DNA of 14,141 bases from Oscillospiraceae bacterium (GTDB taxonomy: Bacteria > Bacillota > Clostridia > Oscillospirales > Oscillospiraceae), in assembly GCA_016296565.1 (NCBI GenBank), contig JAEDJB010000041.1, forward strand, positions 1 to 14,141. Reading direction: 5' to 3'. How positions within the stretch are numbered: the stretch's first letter is position 1; every line of letters begins with the position of its first letter. The translations under genes and the position numbers were made by a program. Shown here in pieces: positions 5,676-12,921 of this stretch. The notes under the pieces were generated by a model that made no database searches, was not told the DNA's origin, and worked only from the letters and a program-made list of their open reading frames with translations.

Positions 5676-7277
5676 TTAGCCGTTGCTGGCGGCCATGCGC
5701 TCCAGGTATTCGTCATAGGTGAGCTTGCGGTCAATGAGCTTGCCGTCGGCGGTGAAGTCAAAGACCCGGTTGCACACCGTCTGAATCAGCTGATGGTCGT
5801 GGGAGGCCACCAGCACGTTGCACTTGACGGACTCCAGGCCGTTGTTCAGGGCGGCGATGGACTCCAGATCCAGGTGGTTGGTGGGCTGGTCCAGCATGAG
5901 CACGTTGGCCCCGGAGAGCATCATCCGGGAGAGCATGCACCGGACCTTCTCGCCGCCGGAGATGACCTTCACGGGCTTGTACACCTCGTCCCCGGAGAAG
6001 AGCATCCGGCCCAGAAAGCCCCGGAGGTACTGCTCCTGGGGGTCGGGGGAGTACTGCCGCAGCCACTCGATCAGGTTGTCGTCGTTGTCCTGGAAGTAGG
6101 GGGTGTTGTCCTTGGGGAAGTAGGAGAAGGTGGCGGTCTGGCCCCACTTGACGCTGCCCTCGTCGGGCTCCATCTCTCCGGCGAGAATCCTGAACAGGGC
6201 GGTGTGGGCGTTCTCATTGTCGCCGATGAAGGCCACCTTGTCCCCGTGCTCCAGGATGAAGGAGACGTTGTCCAGCACCTTCACTCCGTCGATGGTCTTG
6301 GAGACGTTGGTGACAAAGAGGATATCCTTGCCCACCTCCCGGTCAGGAGAGAAGGACACCCAGGGGTAGCGGCGGGAGGAGGCGGGCATTTCCTCCACGG
6401 TGAGCTTATCCAGCAGCTTCCGGCGGGCGGTGGCCTGCTTGGACTTGGACTTGTTGGCGGAGAACCGGGAGATGAACTCCTGCAGTTCCTTGATCTTCTC
6501 TTCATTGCGCTTGTTCTGGTTGCGGATGAGCTGCTGCACCAGCTGGGAGGATTCGTACCAGAAGTCGTAGTTGCCCACGTACATCTTGATCTTGCCGTAG
6601 TCAATGTCCACGATGTGGGTGCAGACGGTGTTCAGGAAGTGGCGGTCGTGGCTCACCACGATCACGGTGCCCTCAAAGTCCAGCAGGAAGTCCTCCAGCC
6701 AGTTGGTGGCGTCGATGTCCAGGTTGTTGGTGGGCTCGTCCATCATGAGGATGTCGGGGTTTCCGAAGAGCGCCTGGGCCAGCAGGACCTTCACCTTCAG
6801 CCGGGGGTCCAGGGTGGCCATGTCGTTGTAGTGCAGACTGGTGTCGATGCCCAGACCCTGGAGGATGCGGCTGGCGTCGCTTTCGGCCTCCCAGCCGCCC
6901 AGCTCGGCAAACTCAGTCTCCAGCTCGCAGGCCAGCAGGCCGTCCTCGTCAGTCATTTCCTCTTTGGCGTAGATGGCGTCCTTCTGCTTGCCGATGTCGT
7001 ACAGATGCTTGTTGCCCATGATGACAGTGTCCATCACGTTGTAGGCGTCGTAGGCGTTCTGGTCCTGCTTCAGCACCGACATGCGGGTGTTGGGGAGGAT
7101 GGAAACTTCCCCGCTGGTGGAGTCCAGGTCCCCGGAGAGGATTTTCAAAAAGGTGGATTTGCCTGCGCCGTTGGCGCCGATGATACCGTAGCAGTTGCCC
7201 TTGGTAAACTGCAGATCCACGTTGGAAAACAGCGGCTGGCCGCTGTACTGAAGGCTCAGGTTGGAAACAGTGATCAT
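5676..7277 (-). CDS. ABC-F family ATPase, YkpA/YbiT-like
   Basis: This 533-residue cytoplasmic protein has two ABC ATPase domains and no membrane segment, as in ribosome-associated ABC-F factors. In domain 1, Walker A is at 34-41 (GANGAGKS), Walker B with the catalytic Glu at D180-E181, and the switch His in VVSHDRHF at 207-214. The usual signature is replaced by LDPRLK (156-161). A basic linker (about 240-300) includes SANKSKSKQATARRK. In domain 2, Walker A is degenerate (IGDNENAHTA, 351-360), the signature ISGGEK (439-444) is intact, and the Walker B reads MLDQPTNHLD, so the catalytic Glu is Gln464. From memory, B. subtilis YkpA also has a non-canonical second Walker A but keeps the Glu. 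The gene has a Shine-Dalgarno sequence 7 bases before its ATG, its own promoter and its own terminator. Confidence 0.93.
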   Translation of the reverse strand: MITVSNLSLQYSGQPLFSNVDLQFTKGNCYGIIGANGAGKSTFLKILSGDLDSTSGEVSILPNTRMSVLKQDQNAYDAYNVMDTVIMGNKHLYDIGKQKDAIYAKEEMTDEDGLLACELETEFAELGGWEAESDASRILQGLGIDTSLHYNDMATLDPRLKVKVLLAQALFGNPDILMMDEPTNNLDIDATNWLEDFLLDFEGTVIVVSHDRHFLNTVCTHIVDIDYGKIKMYVGNYDFWYESSQLVQQLIRNQNKRNEEKIKELQEFISRFSANKSKSKQATARRKLLDKLTVEEMPASSRRYPWVSFSPDREVGKDILFVTNVSKTIDGVKVLDNVSFILEHGDKVAFIGDNENAHTALFRILAGEMEPDEGSVKWGQTATFSYFPKDNTPYFQDNDDNLIEWLRQYSPDPQEQYLRGFLGRMLFSGDEVYKPVKVISGGEKVRCMLSRMMLSGANVLMLDQPTNHLDLESIAALNNGLESVKCNVLVASHDHQLIQTVCNRVFDFTADGKLIDRKLTYDEYLERMAASNG

Positions 7278-7316
7278 TGGTAAACTCCCTTATTCAAATA
7301 ATACACAATTATTGTC

Positions 7317-7345
7317 ATGATACCATATCAAGGAGACAAAGTAAA
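7317..7345 (-). promoter_or_regulatory. Promoter of the ABC-F gene
   Basis: On the minus strand, -35 TTTACT (7340-7345) is 17 bp from -10 TATCAT (7317-7322), which carries the extended TG motif. The predicted start is near 7310, with a leader of about 33 bases. That is too short for an antibiotic-type attenuator, although a small palindrome (ACAATTATTGT, 7305-7315) lies at the start point. Confidence 0.55.
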
Positions 7346-7380
7346 CCGGTCCGCTCCACAAAAAACCTCACCTGTCCCCC

Positions 7381-7410
7381 TTGGAAAACTATGCCGTTTT
7401 ATGGTATACT
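7381..7410 (+). promoter_or_regulatory. Promoter of ddh
   Basis: TTGGAA (7381-7386) and an extended -10, TG-G-TATACT (hexamer 7405-7410), are 18 bp apart. Transcription would start near 7417, about 33 bases before the ATG. The block CCCCTTGGAAAA is the same as at the nicotinamidase promoter. Confidence 0.72.
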
Positions 7411-7449
7411 GTTTCATCATCAAATTTTTCTGCTGAGGAGGAAGAACAC

Positions 7450-8436
7450 ATGCAGATTCGAATTGGTATCATGGGCTACGGCAACCTGGGCCGGGGAGTC
7501 GAGTGCGCTGTTCGTCAGAACCCGGACATGACCCTGGCCGCGGTATTCACCCGCCGGGACCCCAAGACCGTCTCCATCCTGACCGAAGGGGTTCCTGTCT
7601 ACCCCGCCAGCCAGGCCCTGGAGCACAAGGACGAGGTGGATGTGCTCATCCTCTGCGGCGGCAGCGCCACCGACCTGCCGGTGCAGACCCCGGAGTATGC
7701 CCGGCACTTCCATGTGATCGACAGCTTTGACACCCACGCCCGCATCCCCCAGCACTTCGCCGCCGTGGACGACAGCGCCAGGGCCGGCGGCAAGGTGGCG
7801 GTGATCTCCTGCGGCTGGGACCCGGGCCTGTTCTCCCTGAACCGGCTGTACGCCCGGGCTATTCTGCCCCAAGGCGCGGACTACACCTTCTGGGGCAAGG
7901 GGGTCAGCCAGGGCCATTCCGACGCCATCCGCCGGGTGGAAGGGGTGGCCGACGCCAAGCAGTACACCATCCCCATCCAGTCTGCCCTGGACGCGGTGCG
8001 CAGCGGCAGCGAGCCGGAACTCACCACACGACAGAAGCACCTGCGGGAGTGCTTCGTGGTGGCCAAGGAAGGGGCAGACAAGGCAAAGATCGAAAACGAC
8101 ATCAAGACCATGCCCAACTACTTTGACGAGTACGACACCATTGTCCACTTCATCTCTCAGGAGGAACTGGACCGGGACCACAGCGGCATCCCCCACGGGG
8201 GCTTTGTCATCCGCTCCGGCAAGACCGGCTGGGAAGGGGAGAACACCCACATCATCGAGTACAGCCTGAAGCTGGACTCCAACCCCGAGTTTACCACCAG
8301 CGTCCTGCTGGCCTATGCCCGGGCCGCCTATCGCCTGGGCCAGGAGGGAGTCTCCGGCTGCAAGACCGTTTTCGACATTGCCCCGGCCTACTTAAGCCCC
8401 CTCTCCGGGGAAGAGCTGCGGGCCCATCTGTTATAA
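7450..8436 (+). CDS. ddh: meso-Diaminopimelate D-dehydrogenase
   Basis: This 328-residue enzyme interconverts tetrahydrodipicolinate and meso-diaminopimelate with NADP(H) and ammonia (EC 1.4.1.16). It is a one-step branch to the peptidoglycan and lysine precursor. The nucleotide-binding loop is GYGNLGRG (9-16), with FTRR (33-36) placed to bind the NADP phosphate. Substrate-site motifs of the family follow: DSFDTH (91-96), CGWDPG (121-126) and FWGKGVSQGHSDAIRR (147-162). Length and motifs agree with Corynebacterium glutamicum Ddh (about 320 residues). The start at 7450 has GGAGG 8 bases upstream; an in-frame ATG at 7381 overlaps the -35. It is a single-gene unit with its own promoter and terminator. 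Confidence 0.95.
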   Translation: MQIRIGIMGYGNLGRGVECAVRQNPDMTLAAVFTRRDPKTVSILTEGVPVYPASQALEHKDEVDVLILCGGSATDLPVQTPEYARHFHVIDSFDTHARIPQHFAAVDDSARAGGKVAVISCGWDPGLFSLNRLYARAILPQGADYTFWGKGVSQGHSDAIRRVEGVADAKQYTIPIQSALDAVRSGSEPELTTRQKHLRECFVVAKEGADKAKIENDIKTMPNYFDEYDTIVHFISQEELDRDHSGIPHGGFVIRSGKTGWEGENTHIIEYSLKLDSNPEFTTSVLLAYARAAYRLGQEGVSGCKTVFDIAPAYLSPLSGEELRAHLL

Positions 8437-8448
8437 TTGTACGCGCAC

Positions 8449-8478
8449 AAAAAGCCGGCGGGAAACCGCCGGCTTTTT
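8449..8478. terminator. Symmetric bidirectional terminator
   Basis: GCCGGCGG (8454-8461), loop GAAA and CCGCCGGC (8466-8473) form a perfect 8-bp stem. Five A (8449-8453) precede it and five T (8474-8478) follow. It ends both ddh (+, stop at 8436) and the leftward membrane protein gene (stop at 8481). Confidence 0.93.
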
Positions 8479-8480
8479 CT

Positions 8481-9989
8481 TCAGGGCTGCAGCAGAATGT
8501 CATCCTGAACTGCGATATAGTTTTTGTCCGAGTAAAAGACGCCGGGCTGGCCGAACTCCAGGGCGGACTGCACCGGAAAGCGCCATCTGCTCTGCTGATG
8601 GATGAAGTTAAGATTGGAAGAAAGGATGCAGCCATCCATAACCTTTGCGGCAGGATACGTCACATACCCTCTGCACCGGTCTTTCCCGGCGGGGAACGAG
8701 AAAGCGGCGAACACGTCCGTGGCAACATAGCTGCCGCCCAAAAAACTTTCCGTTTCTTTGCTTACGCTGCCCAGGCTGTAGTAGGGGGAAACATAGCTTT
8801 TCCCATCCGCGTCATAAAGGACCTGGCCGGTATAGTCTCCCGTTACCATCCAGCCAACGGAAAGGGAACCGTAATCCGCGGGCCAGAGCTGAAGGGCGTC
8901 CGTTCCGAAAAAGCCCGGGTCCTCCACCCACTCGAAGTGGTGGAAAATTCTCCATTCCTCGGGTTCCCCCGCCAGAAGAACCGCTGCGCTGGTGATGCGA
9001 AGCTCTTTCGTGTCATAGACGGTGTCAATCACCGTGGAGTCCTCTGTAACTGTGGTTGCCTGACGGCCGTCATTGACAGGGTGGTCCTTTTGTACCGTGT
9101 ACACATACTGCGCCCCCGCGCAGGCTTCCAGGTCCGCTTCCTTCAGGTCCTGAAGGACCACCTCCGGGAACCCCAAGTCCTGCAGGTTTTCCCGAATTTC
9201 GGTCAGATCCTGCCTCTCTGTCTGAATGGTCTCTGTCCAGTGCATGGGGTACTTGTCGAAGAAGAGGTACCCCATAGCCATCCCCGCCGCCGTAAAGGCC
9301 AGCAGGGCCAGCACCACCGCCCGGTCTGAGCACCGACGGGGCGCCGGCTGGATAACATAGCCTGCCTCGTCCAAGGCAAAGGACAGCCGGTACAGACTGC
9401 GGATGATGAAAACAAAGGCAAGGACCAGAATCCCGCTTAAAATGAGCCCGTTATACTGGACCAACCCCAGCGCGCAGACCGCCAGATACCAGAGAATCAG
9501 GGCGGTAACCCCCTTGGTCTGCACCGGAACCCCGGCCTTTCGATGTACTGCCCGTAATCCATCGCGCAGGCCAAGGGCCAGGACGAAGGGGACCAGAAGG
9601 TTGCAGACGTTCAGGACCAGAGCCGGCACAGTCTCAGAAAACGCGGTTCGCCAGATGGTGGCGCTGAGAACCACCCACAGAATGAAATCCGCTGCCCGGA
9701 AAAGGGTGACAAACCAGCACAGCCGGAACCCCCGGTTTTCCCTCCGCAGAGCCCGGAAGCCCAGGAGCATCAGAAGAATGCCGATGCCCGGCAGAATATA
9801 GTCCAGGTTCAGGAAATGGAAGGTTACGGTGTTCAGGGCCAGGCCGATGAGCACCCGGTTGACCGCCTTGCGCCAGGGGGTGATCTCCGATACCACCGGA
9901 TCGGCGGGAGGCAGCAGACCCAGCTGGAGCAGTTCCTCCAGATCCTGGTCGCTCATGGCGCGCTTTTCATGATCCGTCAATGCCGTCAC
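8481..9989 (-). CDS. Seven-helix membrane protein, probable regulator of the adjacent sigma factor
   Basis: A 502-residue membrane protein of no named family I can assign. A cytoplasmic N-terminus of about 40 residues (SDQDLEELLQLG) is followed by about seven hydrophobic helices: near 46-62, 64-80, 92-112, 122-142, 161-178, 182-200 and 224-244. A soluble C-terminal domain of about 255 residues, probably outside, follows. The GTG start at 9989 overlaps the sigma factor gene by 23 bases, and AAGG lies about 9 bases upstream. An ATG at 9956 would leave a 10-base gap instead. The overlap suggests translational coupling, and the order sigma factor then membrane protein is typical of sigma/anti-sigma pairs. 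Most anti-sigma factors have one helix, so the role as anti-sigma or signal sensor is inference. Confidence 0.82.
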   Translation of the reverse strand: MTALTDHEKRAMSDQDLEELLQLGLLPPADPVVSEITPWRKAVNRVLIGLALNTVTFHFLNLDYILPGIGILLMLLGFRALRRENRGFRLCWFVTLFRAADFILWVVLSATIWRTAFSETVPALVLNVCNLLVPFVLALGLRDGLRAVHRKAGVPVQTKGVTALILWYLAVCALGLVQYNGLILSGILVLAFVFIIRSLYRLSFALDEAGYVIQPAPRRCSDRAVVLALLAFTAAGMAMGYLFFDKYPMHWTETIQTERQDLTEIRENLQDLGFPEVVLQDLKEADLEACAGAQYVYTVQKDHPVNDGRQATTVTEDSTVIDTVYDTKELRITSAAVLLAGEPEEWRIFHHFEWVEDPGFFGTDALQLWPADYGSLSVGWMVTGDYTGQVLYDADGKSYVSPYYSLGSVSKETESFLGGSYVATDVFAAFSFPAGKDRCRGYVTYPAAKVMDGCILSSNLNFIHQQSRWRFPVQSALEFGQPGVFYSDKNYIAVQDDILLQP

Positions 9990-10506
9990 CCCCCAATGCC
10001 TTGCGCAGCCGTTTTTTCAACCGGTACAGACGGCCTTCCACCGCACGCGGGGTCATGCCCAACTCCCCGGCGATCTGGGCAACAGGCTGCATGAAGTAGT
10101 ATCTTCGATAAATCAGGGCTTTTTCCCCCGGAGTCAGACTGGATATGGCCCGTGCCAGGGCGTCCAGCCGCTCCTGCCTCAAAACCTGCTCCTCCGGGGC
10201 CTCGCCCGGGGCGGGAAGATCCGGGGAGAGTTCCTCTGCGGGCCGGTGGGTCCTGGCCCGGTTCAGGGCGGCGTTTCGGGCCACTGCGGCCAGCCAGCTT
10301 TTCAAGGTTCCCCGGTCCTCCTGGAAGGAGCCGCACTTTTCCCATACCCCCATGGAGATGTCAGACAGGCACTCCTCCTGGTCCCTGGGGTCCGGGAGGA
10401 TGGGGGAGATGATGTAACGAAGAAAGGGGCCATAGTGGAGAAGCAGCGCTTCCAGGCCCGCCGGGTCTTTTTGGCGCAGCAGCGCCAACAGATCTTTATC
10501 CTGCAT
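9967..10506 (-). CDS. RNA polymerase sigma-70 family (ECF-like) sigma factor
   Basis: This 179-residue protein has ECF size and layout. Region 2 lies at about 18-85 (DQEECLSDISMGVWEK, then GTLKSWLAAVARNAALNRAR). A variable linker at 86-112 is rich in Pro and Glu. Region 4 lies at 115-172 with the helix-turn-helix PVAQIAGELGMTPRAVEGRL at 141-160 and a basic end. It directs RNA polymerase to its own set of promoters. The ATG at 10506 is preferred over the one at 10512 because AAAGGGGG ends 6 bases before 10506 but abuts 10512. The downstream membrane protein overlaps its last codons and probably controls it. Its target promoters are not evident here. Confidence 0.9.
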   Translation of the reverse strand: MQDKDLLALLRQKDPAGLEALLLHYGPFLRYIISPILPDPRDQEECLSDISMGVWEKCGSFQEDRGTLKSWLAAVARNAALNRARTHRPAEELSPDLPAPGEAPEEQVLRQERLDALARAISSLTPGEKALIYRRYYFMQPVAQIAGELGMTPRAVEGRLYRLKKRLRKALGGDGIDGS

Positions 10507-10538
10507 GGGCATCCCCCTTTCTCCCAGTGTTCTATTTT

Positions 10539-10544
10539 ATTATA
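10539..10544 (-). promoter_or_regulatory. -10 element for the sigma factor operon
   Basis: A perfect TATAAT on the minus strand lies about 32 bases before the sigma factor start. No good -35 is found 16-18 bases upstream, so an activator or a different upstream element may be needed. Confidence 0.45.
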
Positions 10545-10591
10545 CACGGTTTCCTAGAAAAACCCACGGAATCGTCTGAAAGAAACGGAAG

Positions 10592-10612
10592 GCCTCCCGT
10601 TGGCCGGGAGGC
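10592..10612 (-). terminator. Terminator-like hairpin after the first alcohol dehydrogenase
   Basis: GCCTCCCG (10592-10599) and CGGGAGGC (10605-10612) form an 8-bp stem with loop TTGGC, 7 bases beyond the stop of the leftward dehydrogenase gene. The minus-strand tail (CTTCCGTTTC) is only partly T-rich, so termination may be incomplete. Confidence 0.65.
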
Positions 10613-10619
10613 TTTCTGC

Positions 10620-11795
10620 TTATCTTCCGTGCATACTCTCTTGCAAAATCGCCAAAATCTCTGCCTTTTCCGGGGGATGGTACCCGCCGGTTCGGCGGAA
10701 GGTGCCTTCGGCAATACTCTCCAGCATGTCCTCCGTGACCCCCAAGGTCTGAAGATCCATCACCAGCCCCAGCCGGTGCATATATTCCTCCATCCGCTCC
10801 AGCCCCTCCAGGGCAATGGCCCGGTCGGACTTGCCGTGGGGGGAGACCTGCCAGACGTTCACCGCGAACCGCTTGAACTTCTCCAGCCCGTAGGGCAGGA
10901 GAAAACGGTAATAGGGGAGGGTCACCGCAGAGAGGGTCATGCCGTGGGTGGCGTCGGTGTGGGCTCCCACCGACTGGCCCAGCATGTGGACCATCCAGTC
11001 GGTGGCCTTGCCCTTGGAGAGCAGGGAGTTCAGAGCCCAGGTGGCGATCCACATGATGTTGCTTCGGGCCTCGTAGTTTTCCGGCTCCCGCAGGGCCACC
11101 TGGGAGGAATGAATGAGGGAGCGGAGCAGCCCCTCCATCATATAGTCCGAGGTATTGTCATCGGTCCCGGAGAAATACTGCTCCAGGATGTGGGACATGA
11201 TGTCGTAGATTCCCGCCACCATCTGGTATTTGGGTACCGTGTAGGTAAAGACCGGGTTCAAGATGGAGAACTTGGGAAAGGCGTCGTCCTCAAAGAACCG
11301 GCCGATTTTCCGCTTGGTCTCCGGGTTGGAGATCACCGCCCCGCCGTTCATCTCCGACCCGGTGCCCACCATGGTGAGCACGCAGCCCACAGGGAGAATC
11401 CGGTTGTCTACCGGCTCTTTCCGCAGAAAATACTTTTCCCAGGGGTCCTCGCCGCACCAGGCGGAGACAGACACCGCCTTGGCATAGTCGCACACCGAAC
11501 CGCCGCCCACGGCCAGAATCAGGTCCGCGCCGCTCTCCCGGGCCAGACGGCAGCCCTGGGTGAGCTTGTCTGTGGTGGGGTTGGGCATGACGCCCGGGTC
11601 CTCCACAATCTGCTTGCCGCAGGCGCTGACAATGTCCACCACCTGGTCATAGATGCCGTTTCGTTTGATGGACCCGCCGCCGTAGACCAGCAGCACGGTC
11701 TTGCCCCGGGGTTCCAGCTCCCGGCGCAGATTGTCCAGGGCGTTCCGGCCGAAATACAGCCTGGTGGGGTTGGAATAGGTGAAATCACCCAACAT
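10620..11795 (-). CDS. Iron-containing alcohol dehydrogenase, butanol dehydrogenase / YqhD type (copy 1)
   Basis: This 391-residue cytoplasmic enzyme should reduce aldehydes to alcohols with a nicotinamide cofactor. The cofactor loop GGGS at 39-42, as in NADPH-using YqhD, is followed by VGGGSVCDYAK (96-106). The metal site is complete: D198, H202 (YDIMSH), H270 (MVHMLG) and H284 (DATHGM). AAGGAG lies 9 bases before the ATG. It is a paralogue of the divergent dehydrogenase at 12978; 37 of the first 60 residues are identical by hand count. It lies 100 bases behind the alkyltransferase gene on the same strand, with a large inverted repeat between. It may belong to the merR operon or have its own control. 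The substrate is not defined by the sequence. Confidence 0.93.
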   Translation of the reverse strand: MLGDFTYSNPTRLYFGRNALDNLRRELEPRGKTVLLVYGGGSIKRNGIYDQVVDIVSACGKQIVEDPGVMPNPTTDKLTQGCRLARESGADLILAVGGGSVCDYAKAVSVSAWCGEDPWEKYFLRKEPVDNRILPVGCVLTMVGTGSEMNGGAVISNPETKRKIGRFFEDDAFPKFSILNPVFTYTVPKYQMVAGIYDIMSHILEQYFSGTDDNTSDYMMEGLLRSLIHSSQVALREPENYEARSNIMWIATWALNSLLSKGKATDWMVHMLGQSVGAHTDATHGMTLSAVTLPYYRFLLPYGLEKFKRFAVNVWQVSPHGKSDRAIALEGLERMEEYMHRLGLVMDLQTLGVTEDMLESIAEGTFRRTGGYHPPEKAEILAILQESMHGR

Positions 11796-11824
11796 GGTAA
11801 AGGTCTCCTTTCCGTTGAGGGGGT

Positions 11825-11873
11825 CATAAAATCAGGGATACTTACCTTTTGTGCGTCCTGGCCTGATTTTATG
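11825..11873. repeat. Perfect 12-bp inverted repeat upstream of alcohol dehydrogenase copy 1
   Basis: CATAAAATCAGG (11825-11836) recurs as its exact complement CCTGATTTTATG (11862-11873) after 25 bp; arm centres are 37 bp apart. It occupies the middle of the 100-bp gap between the alkyltransferase stop and the dehydrogenase start. It is not followed by a T tract, so it is not an ordinary terminator. It could be a double operator or an mRNA stem-loop. The upstream arm, read leftward, contains TAAAAT, a possible -10. Confidence 0.7.
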
Positions 11874-11895
11874 CACAGAGACCCTTTGAACCGCG

Positions 11896-12435
11896 TTATT
11901 TTCCCCCTGTTGCCGCCCCTTCGTGGGCCAGCAGCCAGGCTTTTTTGTCCAGCCCTCCGGCGTAGCCGGTGAGCTTCCTGCCGGCTCCCACCACCCGGTG
12001 GCAGGGGATGAAAACAGAGAGGGGATTGCGCCCCACCGCGCCGCCCACGGCCTGGGGCGACAGGCTTACCCGGCCCTGCCGCTGGGCAAGGGTCCGGGCC
12101 AGGTCCCCATAGGTAACTACCGTCCCATAGGGGATCGCCTGGAGCAGGTCCCAGACCGCCTGCTGGAAGGGGGTTCCGGCAGGGGAGAGAGGCAGCTCCT
12201 CCGGGCCGGGTGTCGACCCGGCAAAGTACCGGTCCAGCCAGTCCTTTGCAGCAAAAAACACTGGCAGGCCCTCTTTTGGAACCAGGTCCGCCCCAAGGGT
12301 CCTGCCAAAGTATTTCTGCCCCGCGAACCAGGCCCCGGTGAGGGCCTCTCCGTCGCTTGCCAGGGTGATGGGGCCGAGGGGGGAGAGATATTGGGTGGTG
12401 TAATAGAAAGCCCGCTTACCTGTGGGCGTTTTCAT
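11896..12435 (-). CDS. ogt: Methylated-DNA--protein-cysteine (O6-alkylguanine) alkyltransferase
   Basis: This 179-residue suicide repair protein moves alkyl groups from O6-alkylguanine in DNA to its own cysteine. The acceptor is C145 in IPCHRVVG (143-150), with the preceding GGAVGRNP (131-138) supplying the helix-turn-helix asparagine. GTVVTYGDLA (104-113) and the C-terminal LLAHEG are also family features. The N-terminal domain (1-85) is the usual Ogt type; no Ada-type extra domain is present. The ATG at 12435 lies inside the end of merR (20-base overlap), and AGGAGG is 12 bases upstream. A longer frame would lack family sequence. The overlap implies co-translation with the regulator, so its level should follow merR transcription. 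Confidence 0.93.
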   Translation of the reverse strand: MKTPTGKRAFYYTTQYLSPLGPITLASDGEALTGAWFAGQKYFGRTLGADLVPKEGLPVFFAAKDWLDRYFAGSTPGPEELPLSPAGTPFQQAVWDLLQAIPYGTVVTYGDLARTLAQRQGRVSLSPQAVGGAVGRNPLSVFIPCHRVVGAGRKLTGYAGGLDKKAWLLAHEGAATGGK

Positions 12436-12853
12436 AAGCCCGCCGCACCTCCTCCGGCATTTCCTCCAGGGACATGGTCCGCAGGCGGTCCTCGTTTCCG
12501 TCCTGGATCGCCTGCTCATAGTACCAGCACTTGAACTTGATCATGTCCAGCACCTGGTTCATGCGCTCCAGCTCCGCCTCCACCTGCTCCTTCTGCTTTA
12601 AGAACAGTGCCCGGCGCTGGGGATAGGTGGCGCTGCCCTCGGTGCACCAGGCCATGAACTGCTTGATGTCCCGCAGCTCCAGCCCGGATTTTTTCAGGCA
12701 CTCGATGATCCGCAGGGCCTCCAGCTCCTGCTCCCCAAACCGGCGGATGCCGGAGTCCCGCTGTAAATTAGGGAACAGACCTTCCTTATCATAGTAGCGC
12801 AGGGTAGAAGCCGGCAGGCCGCACAGCTCCGACACTTGGCCAATGGTATACAT
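12416..12853 (-). CDS. MerR-family regulator, probably carbonyl/aldehyde-responsive (AdhR-like)
   Basis: This 145-residue regulator starts with a MerR winged helix-turn-helix (MYTIGQVSELCGLPASTLRY, 1-20) and the RYYDKEGL wing region. A long dimer helix runs at about 80-108 and the protein ends with FKCWYYEQA (107-115). Cysteines are C11, C52, C70 and C109. C52 lies in ECLKKSG, the position of the reactive Cys52 of B. subtilis AdhR; the sensing role is inferred from that. No metal-binding C-terminal cysteine set is present. The ATG at 12853 is chosen because GGGAGG ends 7 bases upstream. An earlier ATG at 12868 would include the Shine-Dalgarno sequence. It overlaps ogt and is divergent from alcohol dehydrogenase copy 2, with a MerR-type dyad between. 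Confidence 0.9.
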   Translation of the reverse strand: MYTIGQVSELCGLPASTLRYYDKEGLFPNLQRDSGIRRFGEQELEALRIIECLKKSGLELRDIKQFMAWCTEGSATYPQRRALFLKQKEQVEAELERMNQVLDMIKFKCWYYEQAIQDGNEDRLRTMSLEEMPEEVRRAYENAHR

Positions 12854-12889
12854 ACCTCGTCCTCCCATCTGTTTTTTCCAAAATAGGGG

Positions 12890-12920
12890 TTGACCTAAAG
12901 TTAAGTTTAGGTGCTATCAT
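12890..12920 (+). promoter_or_regulatory. MerR-type promoter of alcohol dehydrogenase copy 2 (19-bp spacer)
   Basis: -35 TTGACC (12890-12895) and -10 TATCAT (12915-12920) are separated by 19 bp, the overlong spacing typical of promoters remodelled by MerR-family activators. The spacer holds the dyad at 12893-12912. Transcription would start near 12927, about 51 bases before the start codon. Confidence 0.8.
12893..12912. promoter_or_regulatory. MerR operator dyad shared by divergent promoters
   Basis: ACCTAAA (12893-12899), six bases, then TTTAGGT (12906-12912): a perfect 7-bp inverted repeat. It fills the spacer of the rightward promoter. It also begins about 3 bases after the predicted leftward start (near 12915). 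Binding could therefore activate or hold the dehydrogenase promoter and repress merR-ogt. Confidence 0.75.
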
Positions 12921-12921
12921 G

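Noticed and set aside
4563..7283. A 906-codon open frame on the plus strand across the radical SAM and ABC-F genes
   Set aside because: It is fully antisense to two genes with intact family motifs. Its translation is a low-complexity Val/Gly/Leu/His/Gln-rich string typical of the complement of GC-rich coding sequence.
7278..7380. A leader attenuator or short regulatory peptide ahead of the ABC-F gene, as in antibiotic-resistance ABC-F genes
   Set aside because: The predicted leader is about 33 bases, with no leader open frame and no alternating hairpins. The protein is of the housekeeping YkpA/YbiT type.
10545..10556. GGAAACC upstream of the sigma factor -10, as a possible ECF autoregulated -35
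   Set aside because: No ECF-type -10 (such as CGTC) follows at the right distance, so autoregulation is not supported by sequence.
10527..11972. A 481-codon plus-strand frame across alcohol dehydrogenase copy 1
   Set aside because: It is a shadow of the dehydrogenase on the other strand; the His/Gly/Val-rich translation has no family motif.
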